Positions 45,639-58,918 of a stretch of 64,000 nt of DNA are shown here, piece by piece. The position numbers and the translations under genes are program-made. This stretch comes from Salticus scenicus. Taxonomy: Eukaryota; Arthropoda; Arachnida; Araneae; Salticidae. Position 1 is the first letter of the stretch, and each line of letters opens with the position of its first letter. The stretch covers positions 212,336,496 to 212,400,495 of the forward strand of contig OZ005653.1 of NCBI GenBank assembly GCA_963930645.1, read 5' to 3'. The notes below the pieces were generated by a model that saw only the letters and a program-made list of their open reading frames with translations, was not told the DNA's origin and searched no databases.

Positions 45639-46523
45639 TTGTATATATATATATTTTAAATAAACAAAATGTCAAAATCATACGATGAGGCAAGAAGAAA
45701 CAAAATTTTGGGATAAACTGTAACATGTTTAACTCGGCCCTAGTATTATGATTCATGTAATTAGACATTTTACTTTGAATATTAACAAGAAAATTATACA
45801 TTCTATATTCTATGAATTGGTTTTTCTTCTATTATAAAAGAAGTCTAAAAGAGCTTAAAAAGGTCAAGACATATACCATTAGTCTGAAGCTAAAATCTTC
45901 GATAAATATACAAATATTAAACACACATTACCTGAAAGAAAACAGTCGAAAAATATTTTTGAAGAGATAATTAAAAAGTGACGCAAACATAAAGAGAAAT
46001 AAAAGCGAAATAAAAGCGAAAGGAAATGATTAGAGGAATAAATAAATAAATAAATAAATAAATAAAATGAAAGGATAAAAATACAAATAAAATGATTTTA
46101 ACTCCAGATACACATTTTGAATCAGAGGAGGGGTTTTACTTAGCTTCAGGAGATGCTTGCAACATCACTGATGCAGAAAAAAAAAATGGGTATAACGCTT
46201 AATTTGCAAAATGTGGGCATACGTTAAATGTGTGAGAGGGAACAATATATCGTTTGTTTGTATTAACTTTAGTTCTGAATAAGAATGGCTACTGTGCTCA
46301 TTAGATATTCAGTTTTCACTTTATTTTGACATAATTTACTGTTATTTTACAAAGAGGGTGTAGTTTAATATTAATTTTGATTTCCTTTCTTTATTAAATT
46401 GATAAATAATTGCTTACGAAAAAGATTTTGAAATAATGTTGTTTTCATTTTTAATATTTCCTTCATTTCTGTTATAATTTGCCCCAGATCCGACACAAAT
46501 TGTATTTGGCAAAAATTTATGAA

Positions 46524-46563
<40 letters not shown>

Positions 46564-46731
46564 CATATATACACAAAAATGAACAAAATTAATGGCTGTT
46601 TCTTTTATGAATATTATAGAGAAAAGTGTATTCTATACAAAACAGCAATTATAAACAAGAAAATGTAAATATATTTAGAAATACGTTTAGTATTCTGAAA
46701 ATTACTACAACTAGCCCCTAACCCCCCCCCC
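45293..46731. mobile_element. Inverted-repeat element nested in the hAT-like span
   Basis: The left end reads GTAGGGGAGTTAGGGGCTAA and the right end is the complement of GGGGGGTTAGGGGCTAGTTG; about 20 of 24 bases agree. Between them are (TTTA)n at 45602-45640 and (AAAT)n at 46033-46066. No transposase frame is seen, and target duplications are not clear, so the superfamily is left open. Confidence 0.4.
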
Positions 46732-47036
46732 TTTTATTATATTGTTAATGATCACAATCAATACTGAATTTTTATTTTTAAGTATATTTTTAACCTTTGA
46801 AGATGGCAAATATTATAATAGATTTAAGACAATTCTAAGCTAAGTATTAAATGCACATTAAAAATTTAAAGCGATAACAATGACTGATACTTATAAATAA
46901 ATTTTTGTGATAAAACATTATTCCATATATCCTCTCTCTTATCCAGGAAGTTTTCAGTTGAGTATGAGTGATTCAGAAAAACCTGAAATTGATATTAAAT
47001 CTAATGTTAATTTCTGATGAAAAATTAAACGTATAC

Positions 47037-47232
47037 CTGCCAACCTACTCATTAATATTCCGTTTTGTTATTAGTCACGCCCTTTTTTCCACACCAGTGA
47101 AATTTTAGAGTAATATTCTCCAAATGCAGTTAGGATTAAATAACTAGAAAAATACTCTTAAAAAATACTGGTGTGAACAAAAAAATGCCGTGGCTGACAA
47201 TACCACGGAATATTAATTAGGACGCTGGCAAG
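47037..47232. mobile_element. MITE of the CTTGCCAAC family, copy 2
   Basis: Left end CCTGCCAACCTACTCATTAA, right end the complement of CTTGCCAGCGTCCTAATTAA. It shares the interior phrases ACACCAGT, ATTAAATAA.AAGAAAAATACTCT and ACTGGTGTG with 35706-35885. It is nested near the right end of the hAT-like span. Confidence 0.75.
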
Positions 47233-47332
47233 TTTGTTAAAAGATGCAAATGGGGTTAAATGTTGCGGAGCACCGACCTTTTGTCGCGACCACTATTGAT
47301 TAGCTACCGGTTGAAGATCACTGATCTAGAGG

Positions 47333-50300
47333 GATATAGATTATCATGAAAAATATATCAATGCCAAATTATTTCTGAATTATGACAAATAAAGTATTCA
47401 TAGCTAGCGCATTTTATGGGGATTAGTTAGAAACTTCGTATTCTCAATTGTTTTTCTGTATTTCTAAATTCTTTCGGAAGACAACTCTTTCTCTCACTCT
47501 ATTTTTATATAGATAGTATATAATTTGTAAATGTAAAATGCTTTATATGAATATTATAAACAGATATATGTACAGAGTGGCTTACGTATATCTGTAAGTA
47601 AGGATGCGTCGAAGAAAAAACCTATTCTATGTATTTGAAACGTGACAAAAATGCGAAATCAGTATCCTGCCGAAATAAGCTGTTTTGTCAACAATACTAT
47701 TTTCCCTCTACAAATATTGGAAAGAGTTTCATAAAATATAAGTATTACATATCTATAATTTCTTCTTTTTTACAACAAAACTGATTTTTCTTTTGATCAT
47801 ATAAATATGTATCAGTTACACTAAATAGTTCTATTTTCACATTCCACGAGTTTAAACTATAACTATTCCGTAATAAAAAGAGATGTTTATCTTAATTTTT
47901 TAGAATAATTGGTGAGGAAGATATAATAACTAACTAAAAACTATAACCATTGAAATTTTACATTTAAATAAATATGAAACTATTTTTTAAAGTTTATAAT
48001 ATAATGAATAAATTAAAGTTATTGGTAATATTTTAAACTTAAAACAAATCGCTTAAAGTGCGCATTGGATTATAAAAATTCCTAAAGCCGAATTATTAAT
48101 TATTTTTATGACAAGTTATAAAATATTTTAAATTTAATCTGCGATTTATCATGTAAAGAGAAAGCTGTCTATAGAGAGTTCTAGAAACAAAAACATGTAT
48201 AAGTCAACTTTTATCTAAAATATTCAGAAACGACTCTGATAAAAATAGGATATGTCTAGCAAACGCCTTTCTTTTTTTTCTAGAAATCATTAAAAATTCA
48301 ACAGTGTTTCATAATTAATGTAATGTAAGTATTCATTAAATAATTAATGGAATGTCAGGTTTTACTTAATATTTCTTCTCGCAACAAATTTGTTACAAAA
48401 CAAATAAACATCTCGTGAGAGATTTTAATTAACCTCTGGAGCTTTTATTAATCAGAACTGTCTTTAAAAAATGCATCTATTTATCTTCAGGCCTTTATAA
48501 ATGAACTTTAGGGAATATCTTATCCTGATAATAGTTTTCTGTTGTTTCTAATCTTTGAAGAGACATAATTATGTGTTGGCGCTCTTAAAAAATGAATTAA
48601 AAAATAAAAATAAATAAGCATATTATAACACTTCAAATTGATTCAGATATCTGTAATAAATAATTCACCTTTAGTTATATTTATTTATTTTTTTTTTCTC
48701 TTTAATCATCAAAATACTATTAATTTTTCACGTTGCAATATTTAAAAACATACAGTTTCTTTTTTTTTATTAAATGGCTATTTGGTGACTATCTTTTGGA
48801 TATATACGTTTTTGATAATTGTACCGATATCATTAATAGGAAATTCTTTAGCATTCAGTTTCATTTTTCGTTTCAATATGTTTTTTACACACTTAAATTC
48901 ATTGGTAAAAATTTAGTGTTAGTTTGAACCAAAATTTGGTACTGAAGTAGCGGCAACCACCTGATGGTTTAACCTTTTATCATGATTTGATAATTTTATG
49001 TTGAACAAAGTATTGGTATTATGTTTAAAAAATAAATAAATAAATAAATAAATAAAAAAAAAAAAAAAAAAAATCAAAAAAAAAAATTCAAAATAAGCCG
49101 AGGCGGGTATCGAACTGAAGATATTCTTGTTTTAAGCCAAATACCCTGGAATAGTGCCATGTTTTTTAACCGCTTATTCTGTGTTTGGTTGATTTTGATA
49201 AAAGGGGCTAAATTTTCTAGGGTCTTTTCTTGGAACATGGGCGAGTTGTTGCATAAACTTTGCCCTTTACCCTTTTCCCTATGTTTTCGACCACGCTTTT
49301 TAACTTAAGGTTAGTTTGGTTTGAATAGGAATTTTACTGATTCATACTTTCCTTGTGAGTGGATGTACGGCATCTCGAAGTTTTGATGCAATTTAAATTT
49401 AATCGTAAGAAGTAGAAAAATTAAAAGTGCGGTTGAACCATATTATGCTCTTGCTTATAGCTTTATTCTATATAGTGGTTCAAGTATGAACTGAAATATT
49501 TAAATGTGTACTTGGACACCATGTTATACAAGTAAGATTATTTTTTATTTTATCATGTTATAAAAAGGTTATGTTTTAATTTTGTACAATTGATAAATAT
49601 TTTTTGTAACCTGGAATCTGTTATTAGTTTTAAAGCAGTGAAAAGCTAATACATAATTATGTCCTCTAAAAATATGAAATTAGTTTTTAGCAATTATTTG
49701 AATAAATTAAATGCATTTATTTATAGTGTGCTCTTAAATAGTTTAGAAAAAAAAATTAACTATCTTTATCTTTTTCAAATCAAATTATCTCGATTATTTC
49801 TTAATAAATTTAATGAAATCGTTGAATAATCACTTTCGCTAAACTGCGAAAAATGACATCTATCAGGCAAAAAAAAAAAAAATAAAAATAACAGAAATAA
49901 ATAAAATAAAATAAATAAATAAATAAAAATAAAAATAAATAAGTTACAAATTAACAATTTCAGTAAATATGTATACATAAATAAATATATATATTACATT
50001 TTTATATTTATAGTATAAGATATTTTTTTTTCCTCAAAAAAAAAAAAAAAAAAAAAAAAAAATAGTTTCTGTATTCTGAAGTTTGGATTAATTTCATTTT
50101 AGGGAAAAAAACAGTTTTAATCAACCTTAAATAATTTTTCAAAAATTCAAAAGTAGATGTTGATAATCAATCAGAAATAAATAATTAAACATTCGATTTC
50201 ACTGTTCAACAGGGTCTTCTTCAGATTGGCCAAAGTTTGGTAGTTGTAAAGTTCAATAAAAGCCGAGTTCTGGAATTTTCCAGAAGGATTTATTGGTTTA

Positions 50301-51567
50301 TAGCACAAAACTGCTTTGAAAATTTTACACATCATAACATAGACTCTGGATGAACAAATTTCTCTTTTCTCATCTAGCTGAGCGATCGTCAGTGATCGGT
50401 TGATCCTTGTTCCTGAATTTGCAAAATTCCTGTTCTGTGGTGTTAATAACGTTGTTTACTTGACTTTTGTGGTCCGAATGATGAGATTTCTATTGTTTCG
50501 AGAGTGTTCATTGTTGATTTTTGTGTTTTGAATAACAATTTCATTGGACTGTTTCTAGAATATTCGATAAATAAAGTGACTATAACGTGTATGTATCTTT
50601 ACGAAATACTTTCTACTCGTACGGATGCCAACAACTTTCCGTATCTCTACCATTACGTGCTCTAGAATCAGCTTCGGTTGAATTTTCTTTAATGACAGGT
50701 CGTATAATAGCAGAAAGCTTGCATTTTTGGCGATTATAGATAAAATTTTCATGGATACCTATAAACGAAAAATTATAAAAGACAAATTGGGATGTTTAGA
50801 GGTGGATGTTATACCAAACCCACATTCAATGTTACAACGTTGTACGTCCAACTCTTTTTGAGTTATGCGAGATGCACCTACACATACACACACACACATA
50901 CGTACAGTCACGATCAATCGTGTAAAATCGTAGACATCTCTAATGTTGGGAGTACGTATCGCGATCAATGTTGCAAATGTACAACTAGACATCATCTCAC
51001 TCACAAATATAAATTTACAACATACATTTTTGTTCTGATCAACAGAAACTGGTACCCACAAATCTATATTACAATGCTTCCTAATACTTTGTAAATGGCA
51101 GTAAAACATATTTTTTAAACCATGTTTTAGATGATAAATAAAAGAAAGCTAAATTACTACATAAATAAAATATTTGGAATGAAGAGAAGCCATGATGCAT
51201 AAACTAAAAGAGAAACAATTTAAAAATTAGCCTGAAGTTAAAAATCGTAATATGATATTTCACAAAATACAAAATAACTAATTTCAACTAAACAAGAGAA
51301 AGAAATGTAAAATTTCACTGTATAGTTAAAAAATAAAAATATTAATCTCAATGTTGAACTGACATAAGGAATGTAACAAAATTAACGATTTTAGAATATT
51401 ATTTCCCCAAAATGGCCCAGAATGGGAAAACTGCAGATCCAATATTTAAAAACTGTTCAGTCTATAAAAAAATGTTTCAAATCATCAAAATACTGAAGTC
51501 TGTCTAATTATTTTTTATAAATAAAATTAAACATAAATGTAAATATTCTGTTCAAAGTTATTTGACA

Positions 51568-51612
<45 letters not shown>

Positions 51613-52160
51613 CAAAGCTGTAATATAAGGTAAGATAAAGATATTTCACCCAACGAATAAATAATTCTAATTTAGAATTATACATCAGAGTCTGTAAAAT
51701 TAAAAATTTATATTTTTTTACAAAATAATGATTAATTAGATGTGTCATAAGGATTTATTTTATAAGTAATAAAGCTTTTTATTTCTATATTTTAAATACT
51801 TAACTTAATTTAGAAGAAGTGTTATTAACTTATATGTGAAAACGGTAACACATGTTTCGTAAAATTTTAAATTTAAGCTTACCGTGATTTCATCTATATT
51901 GGACAGCTAAGATTTTCTGCTATTGGCAAACTTCCCTAATAATGTCCATAGCATATTAATGAAATTTTTGTAAATGAGATAAATTAAATCTGAATAAAGG
52001 AAAAAAAGTTGCATTTTTTAACAGATTATCACAATTAAACTTCAAAATTTATCTTACATTTTTAGGAATTTGCGTTTTAAATCTTAAAGAAAGTAATTTA
52101 TAGACCTAGATAAATAAAAGATAAATTTAACGAACTCTTCGCAAGATTATTTTAGTTAAA
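47333..52160. other. AT-rich non-coding stretch
   Basis: Contains simple repeats: AAAT runs near 49030 and 49915, poly-A at 50035-50062, TA followed by GA at 51567-51609, and a TA tract near 52372-52402. A tRNA-like box B lies near 49100. A (CA)n stretch lies at 50880-50897. The open frames over 50759-51109 are composed around the CA run. I see no gene. Confidence 0.6.
49088..49170 (-). repeat. tRNA-like box B remnant
   Basis: On the minus strand, TCAGTTCGATACCCGCC resembles a T-arm and box B (GTTCGAxxCC). It follows, about 30 bases later, a weak box A candidate near GGCACTATTCCAGG. There is no convincing acceptor stem, so this is at best a decayed tRNA-derived repeat. Confidence 0.3.
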
Positions 52161-52367
52161 CTAGGGTGCTCTGCCCCTGCTCGTCCGCTCACCAACCTCC
52201 GAAGAAGGCTTCGCCTCCTCCCCAACTCACTTTACTAATTAACACATGCAGAACTTTGCCCGCCTATTCGCTGCTTTCTTTCACTGAAAAGGAATATTAA
52301 TAATGTATATTACAAGACAAAAGCAGAAAATTATTATGGAAATCCTCATATTCTATGTCAAATTGAA

Positions 52368-52406
<39 letters not shown>

Positions 52407-53584
52407 CAAAACAAAATCATAATATATAGACCATTTTGCAATACACCTTTAGTATATGATCCTTTTTATTTCTTTTTTACAACCTTAAATCCGGAACACA
52501 GTACCCCAGTCGGTAGAGCGCCGAGCTCGTAATTAGAAGATTGTGGGTCTGGTTCTCCAGCCGATCAAAGACCGTCGTGTACACTAATGGTGGCTGGTGC
52601 ACGTAAAATATGTCGTGGCGACAATATCCTCCGTATTCCCATCAAAATTATACCTCTGGGGGCCACCGAAGCTGGAGAGCTATCTCCTTTTGTGTAGGAC
52701 CAAAACTGTAGTGGCATGTCTCCGGAACATCCGTAGGGGTGCGTCCCAGACCGTCGCCCATTATCCATAGCGCAATAATGGTGCTACGTCAATCACAACC
52801 TACCTAATTATCTACCTACCTACAGCCATGGATCATATTTTATTTTTCCCGTGTAAGAAGTAAGAAGTCCCGTGTAAGAAGTAAATAAATTTTCTAAAAG
52901 TAGAGAAAAAATGTTGATATTTATTTTCTTTGTTTTTTACATCCATGGTTTCGGGCCGCAGTATCCTATTCGGTAAAGCGCTGAGCACTTAACTGGAAGA
53001 TTGCCGATTCGATAATTGAGCCGGCCAAAGACCGTCGTGTACACTAATGGTGGCTGGTTCCCATAAAATCTGTCGAGGTCGCAAAGTCCTCCATGTTCCC
53101 ATCCACACTATACCTCTGGGGATCACCAAAGCGGAGGAGGATCACCTCCGTGAAAGTTCAAAATTGTGATGACATATCTCCGGAACATCTCTAGGGGTGC
53201 GTTCCAGACCGTCGCCAATTACCCATATCGCATTACTGGTGCGACGTTATATCCAACCAACCTACCTACCTACGTACAACCATGAATCATATTTTAGTTT
53301 TTTCGTGTAAATAATGACTTCATGACAGAAGAACAACGTCACTGGGAGAAACCTTTTTTCAAAATGGCAAATAGAGTACCTTCATAAACTTGTCGTTTTT
53401 AGTTGATAAGTTCTTTAATTAAAATGATAAAAATTTCTAAGTGGCTGAAATGTCTTTCTTGGAGTACTCGGAACACATTGATACCACTCATGACGCGAAG
53501 GACCCTGCCCTCCGTTAGAAGATGCTGTCGCAGACAAAAAGAAATTGACGCCAATGACACTAACTTTTTTTTAATATCTAGAGA
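52161..53584 (-). mobile_element. Non-autonomous Helitron, minus strand, 1.4 kb
   Basis: On the minus strand the 5' end is A|TCTCTAGATATTAAAAAAAA at 53584, and the 3' end is GGGGCAGAGCACCCTAG|T at 52161. Both ends and their subterminal blocks (GTCTGCGACAGC leader; GGCGAAGCC and GGTTGGTGAGCGGA near the end) match the Helitron at 30182-33469, so the two belong to one family. The centre here differs: it holds two SINE-like units rather than MITEs. Confidence 0.8.
52455..53330 (+). repeat. Two direct tRNA-derived SINE-like units, 460 bp apart
   Basis: Unit 1 has CAGTCGGTAGAGCGCCGAGC, a good box A, at about 52506, followed by a degraded box B (GGGTCTGGTTCTCC). Unit 2 has TTCGGTAAAGCGCTGAGC at about 52969 with GCCGATTCGATAATTGAGCC. 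Both continue through AAAGACCGTCGTGTACACTA, 'atacctctggggg', 'tctccggaacat' and 'gaccgtcgccxatta' into a CCTACCTAC tail. The similarity also covers the bases after the tail (CCATGxATCATATTTTA), so a 460-bp tandem duplication is as likely as two insertions. Confidence 0.75.
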
Positions 53585-55150
53585 TACAGCAGTTGCAATA
53601 ACATATTAAAAAAAAATATACACATTAAATTTTTACAAATCATTAAATTTAGATTCCAAATTTAGTTTAAGACCAAAACTATATACATTTTTTTTTTTTT
53701 TTTCATTTTACAAAATGTAGAAAAGAAAAGGTAAATATAAAATTTCAAAAGTTTTAATAATTTAGTTTCCTAATATATTTAAACATATTTTACTGTAATG
53801 TTATATTGTGAAAAATTAATATATTTATATACATGTGTGTGTGTGTGCGTATAAGTTTGCCTGCTACCGTTGCTTACATGGCAAAAATATTTTAATACCT
53901 TATTCTACTTTTATAAGGGACATGTGGAAAGCAGTCGCATACATAATTATAAATAAATTTCCTGAGAAATCTCTAGTTAGCACAGTTTGCAAATATTTAA
54001 ACGTTTGACAAATATTTGCATAAGAAAAAAAAATCCGATTACTTCCGTATTTTAAAAAGATATTTGATTTGGAGAAAAAAAAGGTCTCTCAGATAACATG
54101 AAATGGGTGTCGTCAGCAAACGTGTTGATTTAATGTGTAATATATATCAGAATATTTGGATTTGAATGTAGCACCTGAAGAAAGTGTTATATTATGGTGT
54201 TATTCTAAAATTTTGAATCAAAAATTAAGATTCCTTACAGAATACCAGTATTATAAAAGATTATTTTTTCTACTGTCCTATCTTTTTCTGTAACTAAAAC
54301 ACTATTCTGTTATTTAATTTGCAAACACACTGAATCGTTATTTTGGTGTTTTCATAAACTAAATACATTGTTTTAAAGAAGAAAATTATAGGTTTTCGAA
54401 TTTTACTACTTTATTAATAATATTTATATATATATGTATTTGTGTGCTTTTACAATATGCAGTTATTATTGTTATAATAATTTTCACATAATATACATTT
54501 TTAAATAACTCTTATGATTTCTATAATTTTACAATCAATAGAAATTTGACCTATTAACATATTAAAATTTTTAATGGTATTTACTGAATCCTTATTTTTA
54601 CAATTTATATTGAATTTTAAATTTCTATCTTGAATTTTTTTCCTTTTTTTATGTAAAAAATACGCGTTTACATACTGTGTATAAATAAATAAGTACTTTA
54701 CACAAAAAATATAACTTTAGTGAAAGTTTTCTGTATGTGTGTTTGCATCCGCATACGTTTTTTAAATGTTACACGCAAATATGAAGTTAAGAACATGAGC
54801 GAAAGTTTAAATGGTGTCTTAATTCCTAATATACAGAATAATTTGCAAGAGAATATACTCCTTCAATTATTTTATACAAAATTTAGAGTAATATCAAATT
54901 TATTTTGATATTTTACGTAAATAATTCTGAAAAATGCAAAAATTAATGAACTTAAATACACAGTATAAAGTATAAATAAGGAAAATATCTTTAAGATGTA
55001 ACAGGACTTATCAAATCAAGAAACTTTAATCATAACTTATTGGGCATTAAACTTTCTAAAACTAGAAGGAATAGATATAACAAAATGATATTTATTGGAT
55101 ATTTATTGTGGTGAGAACGACTGATTAATTTCTTAAGATATTTAGAGTTG
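53585..55150. other. AT-rich non-coding stretch
   Basis: Only poly-T and GT runs (53688-53703 and 53836-53849) and short AT-biased frames are seen. No gene is recognised. Confidence 0.6.
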
Positions 55151-55159
55151 TATATCCTA

Positions 55160-56220
55160 AGAAGTTAGTATATAAAACAGCGGTCTCCGGTAGTAATAAC
55201 AACATCTATCAGCCTAGGCAGAAAATCGAACAGTGATTGGATGATATGTACCGGAACAGCACTCCACGTTGCTTCAATATGATTACACAGTTTATCAACT
55301 ACAGTTACTGGAGAGTGTTGGCGTACTAGTCGCTTGGCAGTGATTGATTAGATGGGCGACATCAATTTGTGCGAAATTAGTATAATGCGCTTGACAGATC
55401 AACAATCCAACACATTCTAAATCAACGGATGTTCGAAGAACACCAAATACACGCGGTTGTGTATTACCCTGCCTAAATATTGCTTTACAGATGCCCAAGT
55501 CTATAACAGAGCCACGGGCCTTAACCCATCAGAGATTAAACGCTCGCTATTCAAAGTACCAGAAATGCAAATAACAGGTGATCAAGACATGTATCCAAGA
55601 ACAACACATACCACCACTCCATCAAGTGAGCCAGTATTCGGCGCCCATGACACTATAAGTTGCATCAAAGGCAGTAGCGTCTTTGTGTAATCAGCGGCGA
55701 TCCTATAAGTAGAAACGGTGTGATGTTGTCTTTTCAGACGAATCTTGTTTCTGTTTACATCATCAAGATTACCACATCCATATTTGGTGACATCGTCAAA
55801 AATATGCACTGCGAGCTGTATTTCAACATTGACAAGTTGGTCCAGCCCTTGTAGTGATGGAATGGAGAGTCATTTAATACTTTTCTGAATATCTTCTGGT
55901 ATGCATTTCGGCCATTTCCTTTCTGATAGATTAAAGCCCATGGCTCTGCCCCATATTGAGGTGTCCGTAGTACAACATCAAGCCAGTACAATGCAAGAAC
56001 GCATGTTGCTGTGTTTTCTGGAATTTCAATGGTACGAAATGCGCTCGTATGTTGCTCTGACCAGCAAGGCCTCTTGATCTCGTACCAAGTGAAAATTCTG
56101 ATAAATCGTTGCCAAGTGATTGACACGCACCACTCTCCATTAACTACTGTCGATGAATTGTGGCATCGTGTTAAATCTACATGAAATGTTGTTACCGTAT
56201 ATGCCATCCAATCGCTGTTT
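55160..56220 (-). pseudogene. Decayed Tc1-like transposase
   Basis: Pieces of a Tc1-type enzyme can be read on the minus strand across several frames. Near 55560 there is SPVICISGTLNSERLISDG followed by LRPVAL, matching the usual 'GTLNS..YI...LRPVALP' block between the first and second catalytic residues. About 80 bases further, GNTQPRVFGVLRTSVDLECV corresponds to the 'DNARPHTARVV' block, with the aspartate replaced, then HYTNFAQIDVAHL to the 'SPDLNPIEHVWD' block. The N-terminal side (55755-56207) is a 150-codon frame of unclear alignment. No terminal inverted repeats were found at either side. The copy is clearly inactive. Confidence 0.6.
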
Positions 56221-56224
56221 AATT

Positions 56225-57141
56225 CAATGCTTTTGTGGATAAATGCAGCTATTGCTGCAAGAGGTCATTGCTTTATGCACATTTCTCAGGAAATATATCT
56301 CAGATTGCCTCAACGATTAATGAATTATTTTCTCTTTTTATATATTTTCATTTCAATCTAAGGTAACTTTTATGATCACAGCAATAACCGTAAACTTGAA
56401 ACCCCAAAAATTGGCAATAATCCTTTTCATTCCATCTCTAAATTTTTGTAAAACATTTGGGATTTTCGCTGATTTATTTCTACATAAAACAAACAACATA
56501 CGTAATAAACGTGTCTAATAAAATACTTTGCTTTAAATGACCGTGTATTTTCGATTTTAGATCATTTGCAAAAAATCTAGTTGAATAGTAAAAATGAAGT
56601 TTGTCTTGATCTTCAAAGGTGTAATTAACATATTATAGCTCGTTTATTTTAGGAAAAGGTTTGTCCGAAAGACAAAATTCAGACCTGTAACTATTTAAAG
56701 AAACAAACTTTTAGTAACATCCAAAAGATTATTATTTTTAAAATTCGTCGCAGCTGTCGCATATGATTTTAATGATTCTTTACAAATATCAAATATAACC
56801 ATAAAAGTATAATAATACATAGAATATATTTTTTTGGATATAAAGCGTTTCTTAGAAAAATTTTAAATTATTAGTGCTATTTTCTTTCAACATTCTGCGT
56901 TTCCAAATATTACAACTTCATTGTACAAAAATTTGAAATGTTGTGTCTACTACATTCACTAATTAGAGAGAAAATGAAAATTTTGAAGTAAGATCATTTT
57001 TACTAAATTATGTTTAATTCCGCATATTCAAGCGTTAAAAAAAAACTTATATATATCTCATGGAATTGTCTAGTGCTGCCATCTGTCAACAGTTGCGGCA
57101 TTCTCAGAATCTTTCTTATTTTCACTACATACATAACATGC

Positions 57142-57174
<33 letters not shown>

Positions 57175-57326
57175 TAGGTAGATAGATAGATTGATAGATT
57201 GATAGATAGATATAACATTCACTAATCAGCGTGAAAATTAAAATATTGAAGTTCGATAATTTTTATTAAATTATTTTTATTCAAGCATTAAAAAGTTTAT
57301 ATGTATATATATATATATATATATAC
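56225..57326. other. AT-rich non-coding stretch with microsatellites
   Basis: TA/GA/TAGA-type repeats lie at 57137-57214 and TA at 57301-57325. No gene is recognised. Confidence 0.65.
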
Positions 57327-57719
57327 TATTATATAAACAGCAAAAATTTGTATGTTTGTGGAGGGTAATCTCTGAAACTACTGAACCGATTTAAAAACTT
57401 CTTTCACTGACCAAAAGCTACACTATCCCTGATTGTTATAGGCTATATTTAATTTTGATAAAATAAATTTTAGTTTAAAATCTGAGCATTTTAATTAAAA
57501 TCCCCATAAAAGCCATAATAGAAATGGAAATAATTAAATATTAAAAAAAAATAGTTGCTGCCAACAAAAAAGAAACATTTACATGTTAATTTTGTTTTAA
57601 AAATATCTTGAAATGAAAAGAAAAGGAATATATTTGCACGTGAATTAAATTGAAATTCATATAAAGCATTGTGAAATGTTAAACTTACACGTTAAATCTG
57701 ATGTCATAATACGGTATCG

Positions 57720-58620
57720 AAGTGATGACGTCACTGGCCGTTCTCAAATGGAAGAAAAAGATTTTCTATGTTAAACGCCCATTGGATTTTTTGTAAAAAA
57801 TTATTAAAAATCAAGGAATATTATTTCATGATTTCAATCTCCATATTTGGGTATAGATATTTATTAGCTATCATGTGCATGCGTTAGATTAAGTTGTTTT
57901 TCCTGTAAAATTGATAAAATTTGAATTTTAAATTGAAAAACTCTAGAAAGAAAAAATGGCAAACTTTCATATTCAATTGAAAACCTAAACATTTCATATC
58001 AAAGGATATTTACGCAATAAATATCCAACTAATATACTAATTAAAAGAAAAATGATAAATATTCTATCATAATTTGAAGTCAAATTTCTTTTCAAATGTC
58101 TAAATAAAGTATCTGATATAAGATACTAATATGTTGCAGCGGAATAGATTTGATATCTGTCATCCTTGGCAGAAAACAAAATATTGCTAAATTATCTGGT
58201 GAACATAATTTAATTCCTTTCAAAGATCGTGGTTATTTTGACAACTTATATTAAGAGAGTAATGAATAATATGAAACAATATTTCGTACAATTACATATT
58301 ACGAAAATATACATCTGACATACATATTTTCGTATTACGTTTTTGGTCGCCAAATACAAAAACGCCAAGGACAACAGAGATTTAAAATTTAAAATTAAAA
58401 TTTTGTCAATTTGACAGCAAAATAACTCAAGCTAACACATGCCCACAATAACTAATACATATCTATAAGATATAAATATGGGGATTAAAATCGGGAGAAA
58501 TTTTTGATTTTTAATGATTTTTTTTTACAAAAATTCCAAAGGACGGTTAACATAGGAAAAATTTTCTTGGCCCCACAAATGGTTAGTGACGTCACACTTC
58601 GCTTGCTTATAACCATGATT
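57720..58620. repeat. Inverted repeat of Helitron-derived blocks
   Basis: 57720-57950 reads in the same order as 18230-18440 (GATTTTCTATGTTAA, CATTGGATTTTTTGTAA, ATATTTGGGTATAGAT). 58010-58620 reads the reverse complement of the same segment and more, back to a TGACGTCAC motif near 58588. The two halves therefore form a foldback of about 230 bp arms with a spacer of roughly 380 bp. Confidence 0.7.
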
Positions 58621-58918
58621 ATTGAAGGGAAATTAATGCTGCGCGAGATAAGTAAGCGATCCTTTTTTTCTCCAAAGACGAGATACCAAATCTGTTCCGA
58701 AAACTTTATAACAGCCGTCAAGCAAGTGAATATTGCTGGTGCAGTGAAAATCATTTCATTAATATTTTCTTCTCGAGCATTTCTAAAAATTAATAATTCA
58801 AAAATAATTTTCCAGAAATGTAAGCAGTTCTGTTTCTTTTTTCTATTGATTAAAATAATTTATTTAAAAGTATTTGTCAACATTCTAAGTGTTAACGCTT
58901 AAACATAATTCTACTTTT

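Larger units (their letters stand above)
43691..47323. mobile_element. hAT-like element remnant, 3.6 kb
   Basis: The left end is TAGCGGTCACCAAACTTTTC and the right end is the complement of CAGTGATCTTCAACCGGTAG; this A/GTGxTCxxCAACCxxT style is typical of hAT termini. The eight bases outside are ATATAGAA on the left and ATCTAGAG on the right, six of eight identical and of the nT-TAGA-n pattern known for hAT duplications. The interior has no readable transposase and contains a second inverted pair (45293-46731) and a MITE (47037-47232), so it is a heavily modified copy. The ends are only partly similar to each other, which limits confidence. Confidence 0.5.

Noticed and set aside
50759..51109. 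116-codon minus-strand and 100-codon plus-strand frames
   Set aside because: They overlap each other around a (CA)n run and show no domain.
58504..58902. 132-codon plus-strand frame
   Set aside because: It lies in an inverted copy of a Helitron block that also occurs elsewhere without this frame; composition is AT-driven and no motif is visible.
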